DNA from: Cerasicoccus maritimus
GTDB taxonomy: Bacteria > Verrucomicrobiota > Verrucomicrobiia > Opitutales > Cerasicoccaceae
Direction: 5' to 3'
Length of the DNA: 64,000 nt
Assembly: GCA_031296935.1 (NCBI GenBank)
Contig: JAVDPD010000016.1
Location: 59,704 to 123,703, forward strand
Under the pieces are notes generated by a model. The model worked only from the letters and a program-made list of their open reading frames with translations. It was not told the DNA's origin and did no database searches. A program made the translations under genes and the position numbers. This document shows positions 43,545 to 53,056 of the stretch, one piece after another; positions within the stretch are counted from its first letter, which is position 1, and each line of letters starts with the position of its first letter.

Positions 43545-44105
43545 ATGTTCCGTTTCCTCCAGCACGCACTTCTTGTTTCCGGTCTCATGATCGGCGGGTT
43601 GCTGCATGCCGAGACGCAAACGGACGCCCGCTTCGATCTGCGCGTCATTGCGCCGGACTTTGAAGGCCAGTGGGCAGAGATTAAGGTGGAAGAGGAAAAG
43701 CCGGCAGCGCCGATTAATCCACAGGCAATCGCCAAGCCCCAGGAAGAAGTCGTGGTCTATAACGACCTGACTCCTGCCGAGGCCGCCGCGCTACGCTCCA
43801 CGGGCCGTGAAGAAGTTCCCGGTCCGGAGTTTGCCTCCAGCAGCATTTACCCCTCCGGCCAAGCGGTCGTGTTCGGGGTTACTGAAAACAAGGCCGCAGA
43901 TATCGTCATCCTCGACGACGGCCTCGACCAAGGTTTCCGGGTCGGCATGCTTTGCGATGTGCTTCGCGGCGAAGTCGTAGTGGGAACCATCATCTTAGTG
44001 GCAGTCGAAGCAGATCGCTCCGCCGGCCTCATCGTTAATCTTCAACCGGGCCGCACAATCGTATTTGGCGACCTGGCCCGAATCAAGACCGTTCAATTTT
44101 CTTAA
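43545..44105 (+). CDS. Exported hypothetical protein inserted between rpsS and rplV
   Basis: The 186-residue protein starts at the ATG at 43545 with a clear signal peptide (FLQHALLVSGLMIGGLLHA-ET). A longer in-frame start at 43446 would lie inside rpsS. The middle is acidic and Pro-rich. The C-terminal 80 residues form a compact beta domain (FGVTENKAADIVILDDGLDQ, then GMLCDVLRGEVVVGTIILV), similar in pattern to small FlgT-C-like or barrel domains found in exported proteins. It has ribosomal neighbours at 28 and 13 bases, so it must be co-transcribed with them. No ribosomal role is expected from a secreted protein; its codon usage looks like that of its neighbours. Confidence 0.8.
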   Translation: MFRFLQHALLVSGLMIGGLLHAETQTDARFDLRVIAPDFEGQWAEIKVEEEKPAAPINPQAIAKPQEEVVVYNDLTPAEAAALRSTGREEVPGPEFASSSIYPSGQAVVFGVTENKAADIVILDDGLDQGFRVGMLCDVLRGEVVVGTIILVAVEADRSAGLIVNLQPGRTIVFGDLARIKTVQFS

Positions 44106-44118
44106 CAGCATAGTCATC

Positions 44119-44472
44119 ATGGAAGTTTTGGCATTAACCAAATACGCGCGCATGTCGCCCAAGAAGGTTCGTGAAGTCGCCCGCGAAATCCAGGGCCTTC
44201 CCGCCAATGAGGCGATGGACCTCCTCAAGTTCATCCCGCGCAAGTCCGCACGCCTGCTCAGCAAGACGCTGGCCAGCGCTATCGCCAACGCGGAAAACAA
44301 CCACAACCTTTCGTCCGACGATCTCGTGATCAAGAGCGCGATCATCGAAGAAGGTCCCGCCTTCCGTCGTTTCCAGCCGGTAGCCCGCGGTTCCGCTCAC
44401 CCACTCCGTAAACGCACCTCGCACATCCGCATCATCCTCACTGACGAAGTGACGGAAGCGGCCGCCAGCTAA
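44119..44472 (+). CDS. rplV: Ribosomal protein uL22
   Basis: The 117-residue protein begins [20 protein letters not shown] and contains [20 protein letters not shown], followed by [16 protein letters not shown], the beta hairpin reaching the tunnel. I use the ATG at 44119, where the family start lies, rather than an upstream in-frame codon inside the exported-protein gene. Confidence 0.96.
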   Translation: MEVLALTKYARMSPKKVREVAREIQGLPANEAMDLLKFIPRKSARLLSKTLASAIANAENNHNLSSDDLVIKSAIIEEGPAFRRFQPVARGSAHPLRKRTSHIRIILTDEVTEAAAS

Positions 44473-44492
44473 CACCTCAATCGCAATTTCCT

Positions 44493-45128
44493 ATGGGTCA
44501 GAAAGTAAATCCTAAAGGCTTCCGCCTCGCCGTCCGCCGCGACTGGGACAGCCGTTGGTTCGCCGACAAGAAGCAGTTCCCCGAGTTCATCCACGAGGAC
44601 AACAAGATCCGCACGTTCCTCAACGAGCGCCTGCGTTTCGCCTCCGTGCCGAAGATTTACATTGAGCGCGCCGGACAGCGTGTTCGCGTCAAGATCTACA
44701 CCGCCCGTCCGGGCATCGTCATCGGCCGTAAGGGTGCCGAGCTGGACAAGCTCAAGGCTGACCTTTCGAAGCTGGTGGATCGTGACGTGTTGCTCGACAT
44801 CGCTGAAGTGAAGAAGCCCGACCTCGTGGCTCAGCTCGTCGCCGAAAACGTCGCCCTCCAGCTCGAGCGTCGCATTTCCTTCCGCCGCGCCATGAAGAAG
44901 GCCGTTCAAACGACCATGCAAATGGGCGCTGATGGTATTCGTATCCAGTGCGCAGGCCGTCTCGGCGGCGCGGAAATCGCCCGCACCGAGCAGCAGCGTC
45001 AAGGTCGCGTGCCTCTACACACCCTGCGTGAAAACATCGACTACGGCTTTGCCGAAGCGCGCACGGTTTATGGCATCATCGGCATTAAGTGCTGGATCTG
45101 TAACCCAAGCCCCGAAGAAGGCCTCTAA
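44493..45128 (+). CDS. rpsC: Ribosomal protein uS3
   Basis: The 211-residue protein contains [20 protein letters not shown] and the KH domain motif [16 protein letters not shown], followed by [16 protein letters not shown]. It forms part of the mRNA entry and helicase site. It is followed by rplP after 37 bases, and all residues expected of uS3 are present. Confidence 0.98.
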   Translation: MGQKVNPKGFRLAVRRDWDSRWFADKKQFPEFIHEDNKIRTFLNERLRFASVPKIYIERAGQRVRVKIYTARPGIVIGRKGAELDKLKADLSKLVDRDVLLDIAEVKKPDLVAQLVAENVALQLERRISFRRAMKKAVQTTMQMGADGIRIQCAGRLGGAEIARTEQQRQGRVPLHTLRENIDYGFAEARTVYGIIGIKCWICNPSPEEGL

Positions 45129-45165
45129 GCCTTCGCGCCAAGAGAACACTTAATCATTTAGACCA

Positions 45166-45594
45166 ATGGCTAAACTTCTTCCATCCAAGACCAAGTACCG
45201 CAAGGTGCACAAGGGTCGTATCCGCGGACGCGCTAAGGGCGGCGACACACTCGCCTTCGGTGAATTCGGCATCCAGGCTCTCGGCCGTGGCCGTTTGACC
45301 GCTGCACAGCTCGAAGCCGCACGTGTTACCATCAACCGCTACCTCAAGCGTCGCGGCAAGGTTTGGATCCGCGTCTTCCCGCACAAGCCTGTCACCAAGA
45401 AGCCTCAGGAAACCCGTCAGGGTAAGGGTAAGGGACCGGTTGAATACTGGTGCGCCATCGTTAAGCCCGGCACGATGCTCTTCGAAGTATCCGGCTGTGG
45501 ATCCCAGGCTGCTCGTGAAGCCATGCGTCGCGCTGACGGCAAGCTGCCGTTCCCGTGCCGTTTCGTGAGCCGCGAAGAACTCGAAACTTACTAA
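45166..45594 (+). CDS. rplP: Ribosomal protein uL16
   Basis: The 142-residue protein contains PSKTKYRKVHKGRIRGRAKG, GDTLAFGEFGIQALGRG and PVTKKPQETRQGKGKGPVEYW, which are standard for uL16. It binds near the A-site tRNA. Nothing unusual is seen. Confidence 0.98.
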   Translation: MAKLLPSKTKYRKVHKGRIRGRAKGGDTLAFGEFGIQALGRGRLTAAQLEAARVTINRYLKRRGKVWIRVFPHKPVTKKPQETRQGKGKGPVEYWCAIVKPGTMLFEVSGCGSQAAREAMRRADGKLPFPCRFVSREELETY

Positions 45595-45630
45595 ACTCCG
45601 CTCGAATAGCGCCGACAATATACGCTCGCC

Positions 45631-45828
45631 ATGAAAGCCAAAGAAATTCGTGAACTTTCCCCCGAGGAACTCAACAAGAAGCTCCGCGAAGCCCGCGAAG
45701 AGCTCGTAAATCTCCGCGTGCGCAAGCAAGTTGGCCAAGTCGAAAACCCGGCCCAACTGCGCACGATTCGCCGCGACATCGCCCGCATCGAAACCATCCT
45801 GAAGCAGAAGGCCGCCACCGCCGCCTAA
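45631..45828 (+). CDS. rpmC: Ribosomal protein uL29
   Basis: The 65-residue protein has [19 protein letters not shown] and the second helix [18 protein letters not shown], a helical hairpin that lies near the exit tunnel and helps SRP docking. The order rplP-rpmC-rpsQ is normal. Confidence 0.96.
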   Translation: MKAKEIRELSPEELNKKLREAREELVNLRVRKQVGQVENPAQLRTIRRDIARIETILKQKAATAA

Positions 45829-45848
45829 GCAGCTAACTTATTACCACA

Positions 45849-46139
45849 ATGTCCGAATCAGATACTCAGGCCACGGCTCGTAACAGCCACCGTAAGGACC
45901 TCGTGGGCGTGGTCACCAGCCGCACTGGCGACAAGTCCGTCAAGGTTACTTTCTTCTACAAGATTCCGCACCACCTCTATAAGAAGGAGATTAAGCGCAA
46001 GACTGTAGTCCACGTTCACGACGAAAGCAACGAATGCGCCGTCGGCGACAAGGTGGAAATTATGGAAACACGCCCGCTCAGCAAGCTGAAGCGCTGGCGT
46101 ATCGTTAAGATTTTAGAAAAGGCCCCGATCGTCGGCTAA
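45849..46139 (+). CDS. rpsQ: Ribosomal protein uS17
   Basis: The 96-residue protein contains KDLVGVVTSRTGDKSVKVTF, AVGDKVEIMETRPLSKLK and RWRIVKIL. It is an RNA-binding OB-fold protein of the 30S body. It starts 20 bases after rpmC. Confidence 0.97.
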   Translation: MSESDTQATARNSHRKDLVGVVTSRTGDKSVKVTFFYKIPHHLYKKEIKRKTVVHVHDESNECAVGDKVEIMETRPLSKLKRWRIVKILEKAPIVG

Positions 46140-46183
46140 CGCCGAGCGGAAGCCGCTTTAACCATTAAAGGGAACCCGTTCCA

Positions 46184-46549
46184 ATGATTCAGCCGGAAAG
46201 CAGATTAGAAGTAGCCGACAACACGGGCGCTAAGGAAGTGCTCATGATTCGTCGTCTTGGCCAAGCGAAAGTTACCGCCTCCGTAGGCGACATTATCGTT
46301 TGCGCCGTTAAGGAAAGCAGCCCCGAGGCCACCGTTAAAAAGGGCACTGTGGTCAAGGCAGTGGTTGTGCGCACCAAGGCACCGATCCGTCGCGCCGATG
46401 GCAGCTACCTTCGTTTCGACAAAAACGCGTGCGTCGTCCTCGACGCCAACAGCAACCCGCGCGGCACCCGTATTTTTGGGCCGGTGGCTCGTGAGCTTCG
46501 TTCCAAGAAGTTCATGAAGATCATCTCCCTGGCGCCGGAAGTACTGTAA
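46184..46549 (+). CDS. rplN: Ribosomal protein uL14
   Basis: The 121-residue protein begins [20 protein letters not shown] and contains [20 protein letters not shown] and [20 protein letters not shown], matching uL14 at the subunit interface. It begins the spc-type part of the cluster. The gap to rpsQ is 44 bases. Confidence 0.98.
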   Translation: MIQPESRLEVADNTGAKEVLMIRRLGQAKVTASVGDIIVCAVKESSPEATVKKGTVVKAVVVRTKAPIRRADGSYLRFDKNACVVLDANSNPRGTRIFGPVARELRSKKFMKIISLAPEVL

Positions 46550-46570
46550 ACCCACCAGACACATTTAGTC

Positions 46571-46816
46571 ATGAAATTCAAAATCAAGGCAGGTGACGAA
46601 GTCGTCGTAATCGCAGGCGCTCATAAGGGTCAGCGCGGTAAGGTGCTGCAGGTTCTCCGTGAAAAGCAGCGCGTGATCGTCGAAGGCGTTAACATGATCA
46701 AGAAGCACCAGAAGGCCACTCAGGAATCTCCTGAAGGCTCCATCATCGAACGCGAAGGCACCGTTCACTACTCGAACGTGATGCTCGCAGAACGCTACGA
46801 AAAGAAGAGCGCGTAA
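46571..46816 (+). CDS. rplX: Ribosomal protein uL24
   Basis: The 81-residue protein has [20 protein letters not shown] (KOW motif), [19 protein letters not shown] and the short C-terminal strand region. It starts assembly of the large subunit. It is at the short end of the family (usually about 100 residues), having lost part of the C-terminal loop. A 162-base gap with a repeat-like sequence follows. Confidence 0.95.
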   Translation: MKFKIKAGDEVVVIAGAHKGQRGKVLQVLREKQRVIVEGVNMIKKHQKATQESPEGSIIEREGTVHYSNVMLAERYEKKSA

Positions 46817-46819
46817 CTT

Positions 46820-46930
46820 TTTAAATGATGAATTCTGAATGCAGAATGATGAACTCATCAGGATGCAGCGAAAGTAGTTCACATCGACACGACCTTTCAT
46901 ACTTCATAATTCTCAATTCATAATTAATTA
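46820..46930. repeat. AT-rich intergenic repeat-like stretch
   Basis: Between rplX and rplE lie two copies of ATGATGAA near 46824-46852 and the word ATAATTCTCAATTCATAATT near 46906-46925. This style of AATTC/ATAATT repetition is unlike the surrounding coding DNA and probably marks a decayed intergenic element. No gene is present. Confidence 0.4.
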
Positions 46931-46978
46931 ATCTTAGCCAAGACCTGAAGGGCCGGAAATCCTCAGGCTAAAAAACCA

Positions 46979-47563
46979 ATGAGCCAAGAAATCGCATATT
47001 TGAAGAAGCACTATAACGACGTCGTAGTTCCTGAGCTGAAGAAGTCTCAAGGCTATGCCAACGCGCACCAAGTGCCGAAGGTCACCAAGGTCGTTATCAA
47101 TTCTGGCTTCAATGCCACCAAGGACAAGAACTGGGCCGCTGAAGTGCAGAAGGAAATCTCCTCTATTGCCGGTCAGCACGCAGTCATGACCAAGGCCAGC
47201 AAGAGTGTTTCGAACTTTAAGCTCCGTGAAGGCATGCCGATCGGCGTGAAGGTCACCCTGCGCGGCGAGCGCATGTATGACTTCCTGTTCCGCCTGATCG
47301 CAGTTGCTCTGCCGAACATCCGTGACTTCCGCGGCATCTCGCGCAAGCTTGACGGTCAGGGTAACTACACCCTCGGCGTCACCGACAGCACCATCTTCCC
47401 GGAAATTTCCGCTGACACCGGCGGCCGTGAAGCCATTGGTATGGACATCACCATTGTCACCTCGGCAGATAGCGACGACGAAGGCCGCGAGCTGCTCCAA
47501 CTCATGGGCATGCCTTTCCGCAAGCCAACCACCCCTAAGCCTGAGGAAACGCAGGCTGCCTAA
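46979..47563 (+). CDS. rplE: Ribosomal protein uL5
   Basis: The 194-residue protein has [40 protein letters not shown] and [20 protein letters not shown], standard for uL5, which contacts 5S rRNA and P-site tRNA. It is slightly longer than usual, with a C-terminal tail rich in Pro and Lys ([16 protein letters not shown]). Confidence 0.97.
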   Translation: MSQEIAYLKKHYNDVVVPELKKSQGYANAHQVPKVTKVVINSGFNATKDKNWAAEVQKEISSIAGQHAVMTKASKSVSNFKLREGMPIGVKVTLRGERMYDFLFRLIAVALPNIRDFRGISRKLDGQGNYTLGVTDSTIFPEISADTGGREAIGMDITIVTSADSDDEGRELLQLMGMPFRKPTTPKPEETQAA

Positions 47564-47591
47564 GCACAACCAATCTTTTATTTACTAAGTT

Positions 47592-47897
47592 ATGGCCAAG
47601 AAAAGCGCAGTAGCCCGCAACAAGAAGCGTGAACGCATGGTGGAAAAGTATGCCGCCAAGCGCGCCGAGCTCAAGGCGATCATTAAGAATCCGGAAAGCT
47701 CAGATGAAGAGTTCTTCCAAGCTCAGCGTCAACTCACGCTGCTTCCCCGCAACTCTGCTCCGACCCGTTTGCGTAACCGCTGCTCGGTCACCGGTCGTCC
47801 ACGCGCACATATTCGTAAGTATGGCCTGAGCCGCATCACTTTCCGCGAATTGGCGCTTGCTGGCCACATCCCCGGCGTCACCAAGTCGTCCTGGTAA
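47592..47897 (+). CDS. rpsN: Ribosomal protein uS14
   Basis: The 101-residue protein is the long, zinc-free form: [36 protein letters not shown] and [20 protein letters not shown], with no C-x-x-C zinc ribbon. It supports 30S head assembly and lies between rplE and rpsH as usual. Confidence 0.97.
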   Translation: MAKKSAVARNKKRERMVEKYAAKRAELKAIIKNPESSDEEFFQAQRQLTLLPRNSAPTRLRNRCSVTGRPRAHIRKYGLSRITFRELALAGHIPGVTKSSW

Positions 47898-47941
47898 TTT
47901 CACCCATCAATATCAATCCAATAAACAACACCCTATAAGTC

Positions 47942-48340
47942 ATGGCATCCCACGATACTATAGGAGACTTCCTCACTCTCTTGCGCAACGCCAGCACCGC
48001 TGGTCAGGAATCCTGCACGACGCGCTTCTCCAAGTTGAAGGCTGGCGTCGCCGCCATCCTCAAGGATGAAGGCTATGTTCAGGATTTCGGCATCCGTGAA
48101 GAAGGACCCGGACACAAGTTCATCGACATCGCTCTTAAGTATGTCGACGGCCAACCCGCGATTGTCGGCATCGAGCGTTTCTCGAAGCCCGGTCGTCGTC
48201 TCTATTCCGGATACGAAGAGATCCCCAAGGTTCTCGGCGGTCTCGGCATCTCCATTCTCACCACTTCCAAGGGCATCCTCAAGGATCGCGACGCCCGTCG
48301 CCAGAAGGTTGGCGGCGAGGTGATCTGCAAGGTCTGGTAA
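47942..48340 (+). CDS. rpsH: Ribosomal protein uS8
   Basis: The 132-residue protein begins MASHDTIGDFLTLLRNAST and contains ISKPGRRLYSGYEE-like FSKPGRRLYSGYEEIPKVL, GLGISILTTSKGILKDRDAR and the C-terminal KVGGEVICKVW. It organises the 30S central domain and is the regulator of the spc operon in E. coli. Confidence 0.97.
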   Translation: MASHDTIGDFLTLLRNASTAGQESCTTRFSKLKAGVAAILKDEGYVQDFGIREEGPGHKFIDIALKYVDGQPAIVGIERFSKPGRRLYSGYEEIPKVLGGLGISILTTSKGILKDRDARRQKVGGEVICKVW

Positions 48341-48365
48341 GCCCAACTATAAGGAGATCATTATC

Positions 48366-48905
48366 ATGAGCAGAATTGGTAAACTTCCCGTTCCGATCGC
48401 CGACAAGGTTAAGGTCGCCGTAAATGGCCAGACCGTAAGCGTTGATGGCCCCAAGGGCAAGCTGAGCAGGACTTTCGACAGCGACGTTAAGATCACCGTG
48501 AACGACAGCGTTGTTGTCGTTGAGCCGAGCAATAGCTCCCGTCAGGCCAAGGCCATGTGGGGCACTGCCCGCTCTATCATTAACGGCATGATCATCGGCG
48601 TCACCGCGCCTTATAAGAAGCAGCTCGAAATTGAAGGCGTTGGTTTCAAGGCCAACCTTCAGGGCAACATCCTCGACCTTGCACTTGGCTACTCGCACGA
48701 GATCAAGTATCCGATCCCGGCCGGTGTCACCGTAACGGTCGACAAGAGCGGCACGAAGATCGACGTCGAAGGTGCCGACAAGCAGGCCGTTGGCCAAGTC
48801 GCAGCCGACATCTTCGGCTACTACCCGGTTGAACCTTACAAGGGCAAGGGCGTCCGCATCGTAGGTCGCTACGTCCGTCGCAAGGAAGGTAAGAAGACCG
48901 GCTAA
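48366..48905 (+). CDS. rplF: Ribosomal protein uL6
   Basis: The 179-residue protein has SRIGKLPVPIADKVKVAVNG, LEIEGVGFKANLQGNILDLA and the C-terminal EPYKGKGVRIVGRYVRRKEG, a complete uL6 double domain near the factor-binding site. Confidence 0.98.
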   Translation: MSRIGKLPVPIADKVKVAVNGQTVSVDGPKGKLSRTFDSDVKITVNDSVVVVEPSNSSRQAKAMWGTARSIINGMIIGVTAPYKKQLEIEGVGFKANLQGNILDLALGYSHEIKYPIPAGVTVTVDKSGTKIDVEGADKQAVGQVAADIFGYYPVEPYKGKGVRIVGRYVRRKEGKKTG

Positions 48906-48964
48906 ACCAACTCAGTTGGATCGAGTCATTCTTAATAATTGAAATTTGTAAGACTGGATAAGTC

Positions 48965-49330
48965 ATGAAACTTGCAGAAAAACTTCGTCAAAACCGCCAA
49001 AAACGCCGCTGGCGCATCCGCAAGCGCGTAGTGGGCACGGCCGCACGTCCGCGCCTGACGGTTACCTTCACCAATCAGCACATCCACGCGCAGTTGATCA
49101 ACGACGACGAGGCCAAGACCATCGTCGCGGCTTCCACACTTGCCAAGGATGTTCGCGAGGACAAACTCAAGCCGAATGTAGCCGGCGCCACCGCCTTGGG
49201 TAAGAACCTGGGTGAGAAGGCCAAGGCAGCAGGCGTTGAGGCAATTGTATTTGACCGCGCAGGTCGCCGTTACCATGGCTGCGTTAAGGCTTTCGCCGAC
49301 GCCGTTCGTGAAGCCGGCCTTAACTTCTAA
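48965..49330 (+). CDS. rplR: Ribosomal protein uL18
   Basis: The 121-residue protein contains KRRWRIRKRVVGTAARPRL and the C-terminal RRYHGCVKAFADAVREAGLN, which binds 5S rRNA. The middle strand region is normal. It lies between rplF and rpsE. Confidence 0.97.
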   Translation: MKLAEKLRQNRQKRRWRIRKRVVGTAARPRLTVTFTNQHIHAQLINDDEAKTIVAASTLAKDVREDKLKPNVAGATALGKNLGEKAKAAGVEAIVFDRAGRRYHGCVKAFADAVREAGLNF

Positions 49331-49345
49331 ACGGACCACCGAAAT

Positions 49346-49960
49346 ATGAGCAACATGCCAAACACACAGCAAGGTCGCCAAGGCGGCGGCAATCGCCAGG
49401 GCGGCGAGCGCGGCGGACGTCGTCGCGACCGCAACGACCGCAATCGCGGTCAGCAGCAAGAGCAAGAGGGTCCTGAGTTGATCGAAAAGGTGGTTCACAT
49501 CAACCGTTGCGCTAAGGTCGTTAAGGGCGGTCGTCGCTTCAGCTTTGCAGCGCTCGTCGTTGTCGGCGACGGCAAGGGCAAGGTAGGCCTCGGATACGGT
49601 AAGGCCAAGGAAGTGCCGGAAGCGATCCGCAAGGGCACTGAGCGCGCACGCGCTAGCATGGAAGAAGTTCGCCTGAAGGGCACCACGATTCCGCACGAAG
49701 TATTCGGCGTGAAGGATGGTGGCCGTGTGCTGCTTCGTCCGGCCACCGAAGGTACTGGCGTTATCGCTGGTGGCGGTGTTCGCGCCGTCCTTGAGGCCGC
49801 AGGCATCTCCAACGTCCTCTCCAAGAACCTGGGCTCTAATACGCCCTTTGCCATGGTCAACGCGGCTCTCGACGCACTGCGTCAGCTTCGCTCGGCCGAA
49901 GAAATCTCTCGCCTCAAGGCTAAGGAAACTGAAACGGCTCCGGCGGAGTCTATCGTCTAA
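49346..49960 (+). CDS. rpsE: Ribosomal protein uS5 with Gly/Arg/Gln-rich N-terminal extension
   Basis: The 204-residue protein contains the uS5 core from about residue 45 ([20 protein letters not shown], with [20 protein letters not shown] near the centre). It is preceded by about 44 residues of low complexity ([20 protein letters not shown]) with RGG-like repeats. In E. coli the core begins near residue 15, so this extension adds about 30 residues. The core takes part in fidelity and in the mRNA entry channel. An ATG three codons on (49355) is an alternative start. No rpmD follows. Confidence 0.95.
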   Translation: MSNMPNTQQGRQGGGNRQGGERGGRRRDRNDRNRGQQQEQEGPELIEKVVHINRCAKVVKGGRRFSFAALVVVGDGKGKVGLGYGKAKEVPEAIRKGTERARASMEEVRLKGTTIPHEVFGVKDGGRVLLRPATEGTGVIAGGGVRAVLEAAGISNVLSKNLGSNTPFAMVNAALDALRQLRSAEEISRLKAKETETAPAESIV

Positions 49961-50012
49961 CACTTTGAACAACTGCTAAATTGGCAGGTCCAACCTCCCA
50001 GCAAGCAACGTC

Positions 50013-50489
50013 ATGAAACTTCATAATTTGAAAAACGTCCCGGGTGCCCGTAGCCGTCGCAAACGCGTCGGTATCGGTGAAGGTTCCGGTCGTGGTAAAA
50101 CCTCCTCGCATGGTCAGAAGGGGCAGAAGGCCCGCTCCGGCGGCAGCATCCGTATCGGATTTGAATCTGGTCACATTCCGCTGTATCGTCGTCTGCCGCA
50201 CCGTGGTTTCAATAACCACAACTTCCGCACTGATTACGCGATTGTTAACCTCAGCGACCTCGAACGCGTTGAAGGTGACATCGTTGATCGCGCGACACTC
50301 GTCAAGGCCGGGCTCATCCGCGCCAAGGCAAAGCTGATCAAGGTCCTAGGCGATGGTGAAATCACCCGCGCTGTAACCGTAACCGCTGACAAGTTCTCGG
50401 GTTCGGCCAAGAGCAAGATCGAAGCCGCTGGCGGCAAGGTCATTGTTGCCGACGAAGCCAAAGCTGAATCTCAGGAATCGGCAGAATAG
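50013..50489 (+). CDS. rplO: Ribosomal protein uL15
   Basis: The 158-residue protein has KLHNLKNVPGARSRRKRVGI and GSGRGKTSSHGQKGQKARSG, the conserved N-terminal RNA-binding loop, and IPLYRRLPHRGFNNHNFRTD. Length and C-terminus are normal. It follows rpsE directly, without the rpmD gene found in many bacteria. Confidence 0.97.
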   Translation: MKLHNLKNVPGARSRRKRVGIGEGSGRGKTSSHGQKGQKARSGGSIRIGFESGHIPLYRRLPHRGFNNHNFRTDYAIVNLSDLERVEGDIVDRATLVKAGLIRAKAKLIKVLGDGEITRAVTVTADKFSGSAKSKIEAAGGKVIVADEAKAESQESAE

Positions 50490-50512
50490 CGCTACGCAGC
50501 ACTTACCGAGGG

Positions 50513-50622
50513 AGAAGGCAGAAGCAAGAAAGCAGGGCGGGGACCTTTCGTAAATGAAAATATCCCCGGTTATCGTAGATTAATATCTCGACACTTCTGC
50601 CATCTGCCTTCTGCCTTTTCTC
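50513..50622. repeat. Inverted repeat between rplO and secY
   Basis: AGAAGGCAGAAG (50513-50524) is matched in inverted sense by CTTCTGCCTT within 50607-50622, where the unit TCTGCC is repeated three times. It fills most of the gap between rplO and secY and may be a decayed intergenic element or a weak attenuator. No gene is present. Confidence 0.45.
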
Positions 50623-50649
50623 TTTTGAAACCCACCCGCTGTCATCCAA

Positions 50650-52158
50650 ATGACCAACGCTTTCGTCAACTGCTTTAAAATCCCCGAACTGAGGACCAAG
50701 ATCCTCTTTACGTTCGGGATGATCTTCATTGCGCGTGTAGGCGCGAACATACCGCTGCCTGGCATCGACCCGCGACCGCTTCAGAATTTCTTTGAAGCGC
50801 AGGCCGACGCTGGTTTGTTCGGGCTTTACAACATGTTTACTGGTGGCGCGCTGCTCAACGGCGCGGTCTTCGCGCTGGGCATCATGCCGTACATCAGCGC
50901 GTCGATTATCCTTCAGCTCATGGGCGCTGTGGTGCCGACCCTCGCGCGTTTGCAGCAGGAGGGCGAAACCGGTCGCCAGAAGATTACGCAGTACACCCGT
51001 TACCTGACGATTGCGATCGCCCTGGTTCAGTCTGTATTGCTGAACCTCACCCTGCTCCGCAACCCGGGCGAGTTCTTCCAGGGCTTTTCGGTTGAGCAGT
51101 ATGGCAGTATCGTTTTGATCGACCCGACCTGGTTCCTGATCACCTCGACCATCTTCCTCACCGCGGGCACTGTCTTGCTGATGTGGATTGGTGAGCAGAT
51201 TACCCAGCGCGGCATTGGCAACGGTATTTCACTTTTGATCACCATCGGCATTCTTGCCGACTTGCCCTCAGCCGTAGGCTTTGCCTATGAAGGCCTCACT
51301 GCTGGCGCTGGCGCTGCTTACAAGATTAGTTGGGCGCAGTTCGCTGCAATGATGATTTTCCTCGTTGCCGTGATCGCCGCAATTGTCTCCGTGACGCAGG
51401 CCACCCGAAAGATCCCGGTCCAATACGCCAAACGTATGGTCGGTCGACGTGTGATGGGCGGTCAAAGTTCTTTCCTGCCACTGAAGGTGAACTACGCCGG
51501 TGTGATGCCGGTCATTTTCGCCAGCGCGATTCTGATGTTCCCGACCTATTTGCTTGGCGCTCTTGCTGGCGCAACAGGTCAGGACTTCTTCCGCGACATT
51601 GGCGCATGGCTCAGCCCAGACCACTGGTTTTACTATGTCTTCTACTCGATGCTGATCCTGGGCTTCTCGTATTTCTGGGTATCCATTATGTTTAAGCCGA
51701 TCCAAATTGCAGACGAACTTAAGCGCAATGGCGGCTACATTCCTGGCGTTCGCCCCGGCGAACCGACTGCGAAGTTCCTCGACTTTGTTATGACCCGCCT
51801 GACTTTGGCTGGCGCACTTTTCCTGACTTTGATTGCAATCCTGCCGCTTATTCTCGGCCAATGGCTGCAGATTCCTTGGAAGGTGACTCAGTTCTTTGGT
51901 GGCACCGGCACGCTGATTGCTGTTGGTGTGACTCTGGATACGATGCGTCAGATCGAAACCTATCTCTTGAATCGTCACTACGACGGCTTCCTGAAGAAGG
52001 GCAAGGCCCGCAACCGTTCTAAGTCCCGCACCCGTCAGTTGGTGGACGTGTCAGAGGTCAAAACCATGAATGTTGGTATGCTCTGGACTGCATGTGGCGT
52101 TCTTTTGGTGGTTGGCCTCGTTTCGTGGATCTTGCTCAAACTCAACGTAGTTTCCTAA
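50650..52158 (+). CDS. secY: Preprotein translocase subunit SecY
   Basis: The 502-residue membrane protein has the ten transmembrane helices of SecY. Landmarks are NIPLPGIDPRP-like ANIPLPGIDPR near residue 36, ALGIMPYISASIILQLMG in TM2, GEQITQRGIGNGISLLITIG, and the long cytoplasmic loops before TM7 and TM9. It forms the plasma membrane protein-conducting channel with SecE and SecG. It is longer than the 443 residues of E. coli, mainly in loops. It is followed by map after 39 bases. Confidence 0.97.
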   Translation: MTNAFVNCFKIPELRTKILFTFGMIFIARVGANIPLPGIDPRPLQNFFEAQADAGLFGLYNMFTGGALLNGAVFALGIMPYISASIILQLMGAVVPTLARLQQEGETGRQKITQYTRYLTIAIALVQSVLLNLTLLRNPGEFFQGFSVEQYGSIVLIDPTWFLITSTIFLTAGTVLLMWIGEQITQRGIGNGISLLITIGILADLPSAVGFAYEGLTAGAGAAYKISWAQFAAMMIFLVAVIAAIVSVTQATRKIPVQYAKRMVGRRVMGGQSSFLPLKVNYAGVMPVIFASAILMFPTYLLGALAGATGQDFFRDIGAWLSPDHWFYYVFYSMLILGFSYFWVSIMFKPIQIADELKRNGGYIPGVRPGEPTAKFLDFVMTRLTLAGALFLTLIAILPLILGQWLQIPWKVTQFFGGTGTLIAVGVTLDTMRQIETYLLNRHYDGFLKKGKARNRSKSRTRQLVDVSEVKTMNVGMLWTACGVLLVVGLVSWILLKLNVVS

Positions 52159-52197
52159 GACGCATTCCACGTCGTTCATTCGTAAGCACTTAAATTC

Positions 52198-52983
52198 ATG
52201 CTCCGCAAACGCAGTTACCGCTCCATCCGTCCCGACGAAGAAGTCGAGGCTGTGCGAGAGTCGTGTGTGATTGCGGCAACCGTTCTGGACAAGCTTTGCC
52301 AGATGGTTGCGCCGGGTGTGACGACATACGATATTGACCAAGAAGGCAAGAAGCTGATCGCGGATATGGGTGCCGAAAGCGCCTGCTACAACTACCGCGT
52401 TGGCGATAAAATTTACCCGGGTCATACCTGCCTGTCAGTCAACGACGAGGTGGTGCATGGTATCGGCAAGATGGGCGTAACGCTCAAAGAAGGCGACAAC
52501 ATCACCGTCGATGTTTGCGTGACATATAACGGTTTCGTGGGCGACAACGCGCGCACAGTTCTCGTGGGTCAGGTCAGCGATGAGATGAAGTTGCTCGTCG
52601 AGCGCACTGAAGAAGCGCTCAAACTCGGCATCGCTCAGGCGAAGGCAGGCAATCGGGTGGGGGATATCTCCAACGCGGTTCAGGCCTACGTCGAAAGCTT
52701 CGGCTACAACGTGGTTCGCAACTTTGTCGGACACGGCGTTGGACGCACGATGCACGAGGACCCTCAAATTCCCAACTTCGGACGCAAGAAGTCTGGCGCT
52801 AAGCTTTTCCCGGGCATGACACTCGCCATCGAACCGATGGTAGTCGCCGGTAGCTACGATTTGGTGGAGGATGAGGATCAATGGACCGCCCGCACGCGTG
52901 ACGGGCAACCGGCGGCCCATTTTGAACACACGGTTCTGGTTACGGAGGACGAACCAGAAATTTTAACAATTCCGAAAAAATAA
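52198..52983 (+). CDS. map: Methionine aminopeptidase type I
   Basis: The 261-residue protein has the five metal ligands of type I enzymes: Asp in ITVDVCVTYN, Asp in GDNARTV, His in FVGHGVGRTMHEDPQI, Glu in IEPMVVAG and Glu in HFEHTVLV. It removes the initiator methionine from nascent chains. There is no adk between secY and map, and no infA or rpmJ after it, unlike many spc operons. Confidence 0.96.
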   Translation: MLRKRSYRSIRPDEEVEAVRESCVIAATVLDKLCQMVAPGVTTYDIDQEGKKLIADMGAESACYNYRVGDKIYPGHTCLSVNDEVVHGIGKMGVTLKEGDNITVDVCVTYNGFVGDNARTVLVGQVSDEMKLLVERTEEALKLGIAQAKAGNRVGDISNAVQAYVESFGYNVVRNFVGHGVGRTMHEDPQIPNFGRKKSGAKLFPGMTLAIEPMVVAGSYDLVEDEDQWTARTRDGQPAAHFEHTVLVTEDEPEILTIPKK

Positions 52984-53056
52984 GCTTTCCAAAGCGGCTG
53001 AATTTGCTATTTTCTCCGCTTTTCCCTGTTTACACACCTAACACCTTTAGCACGTA

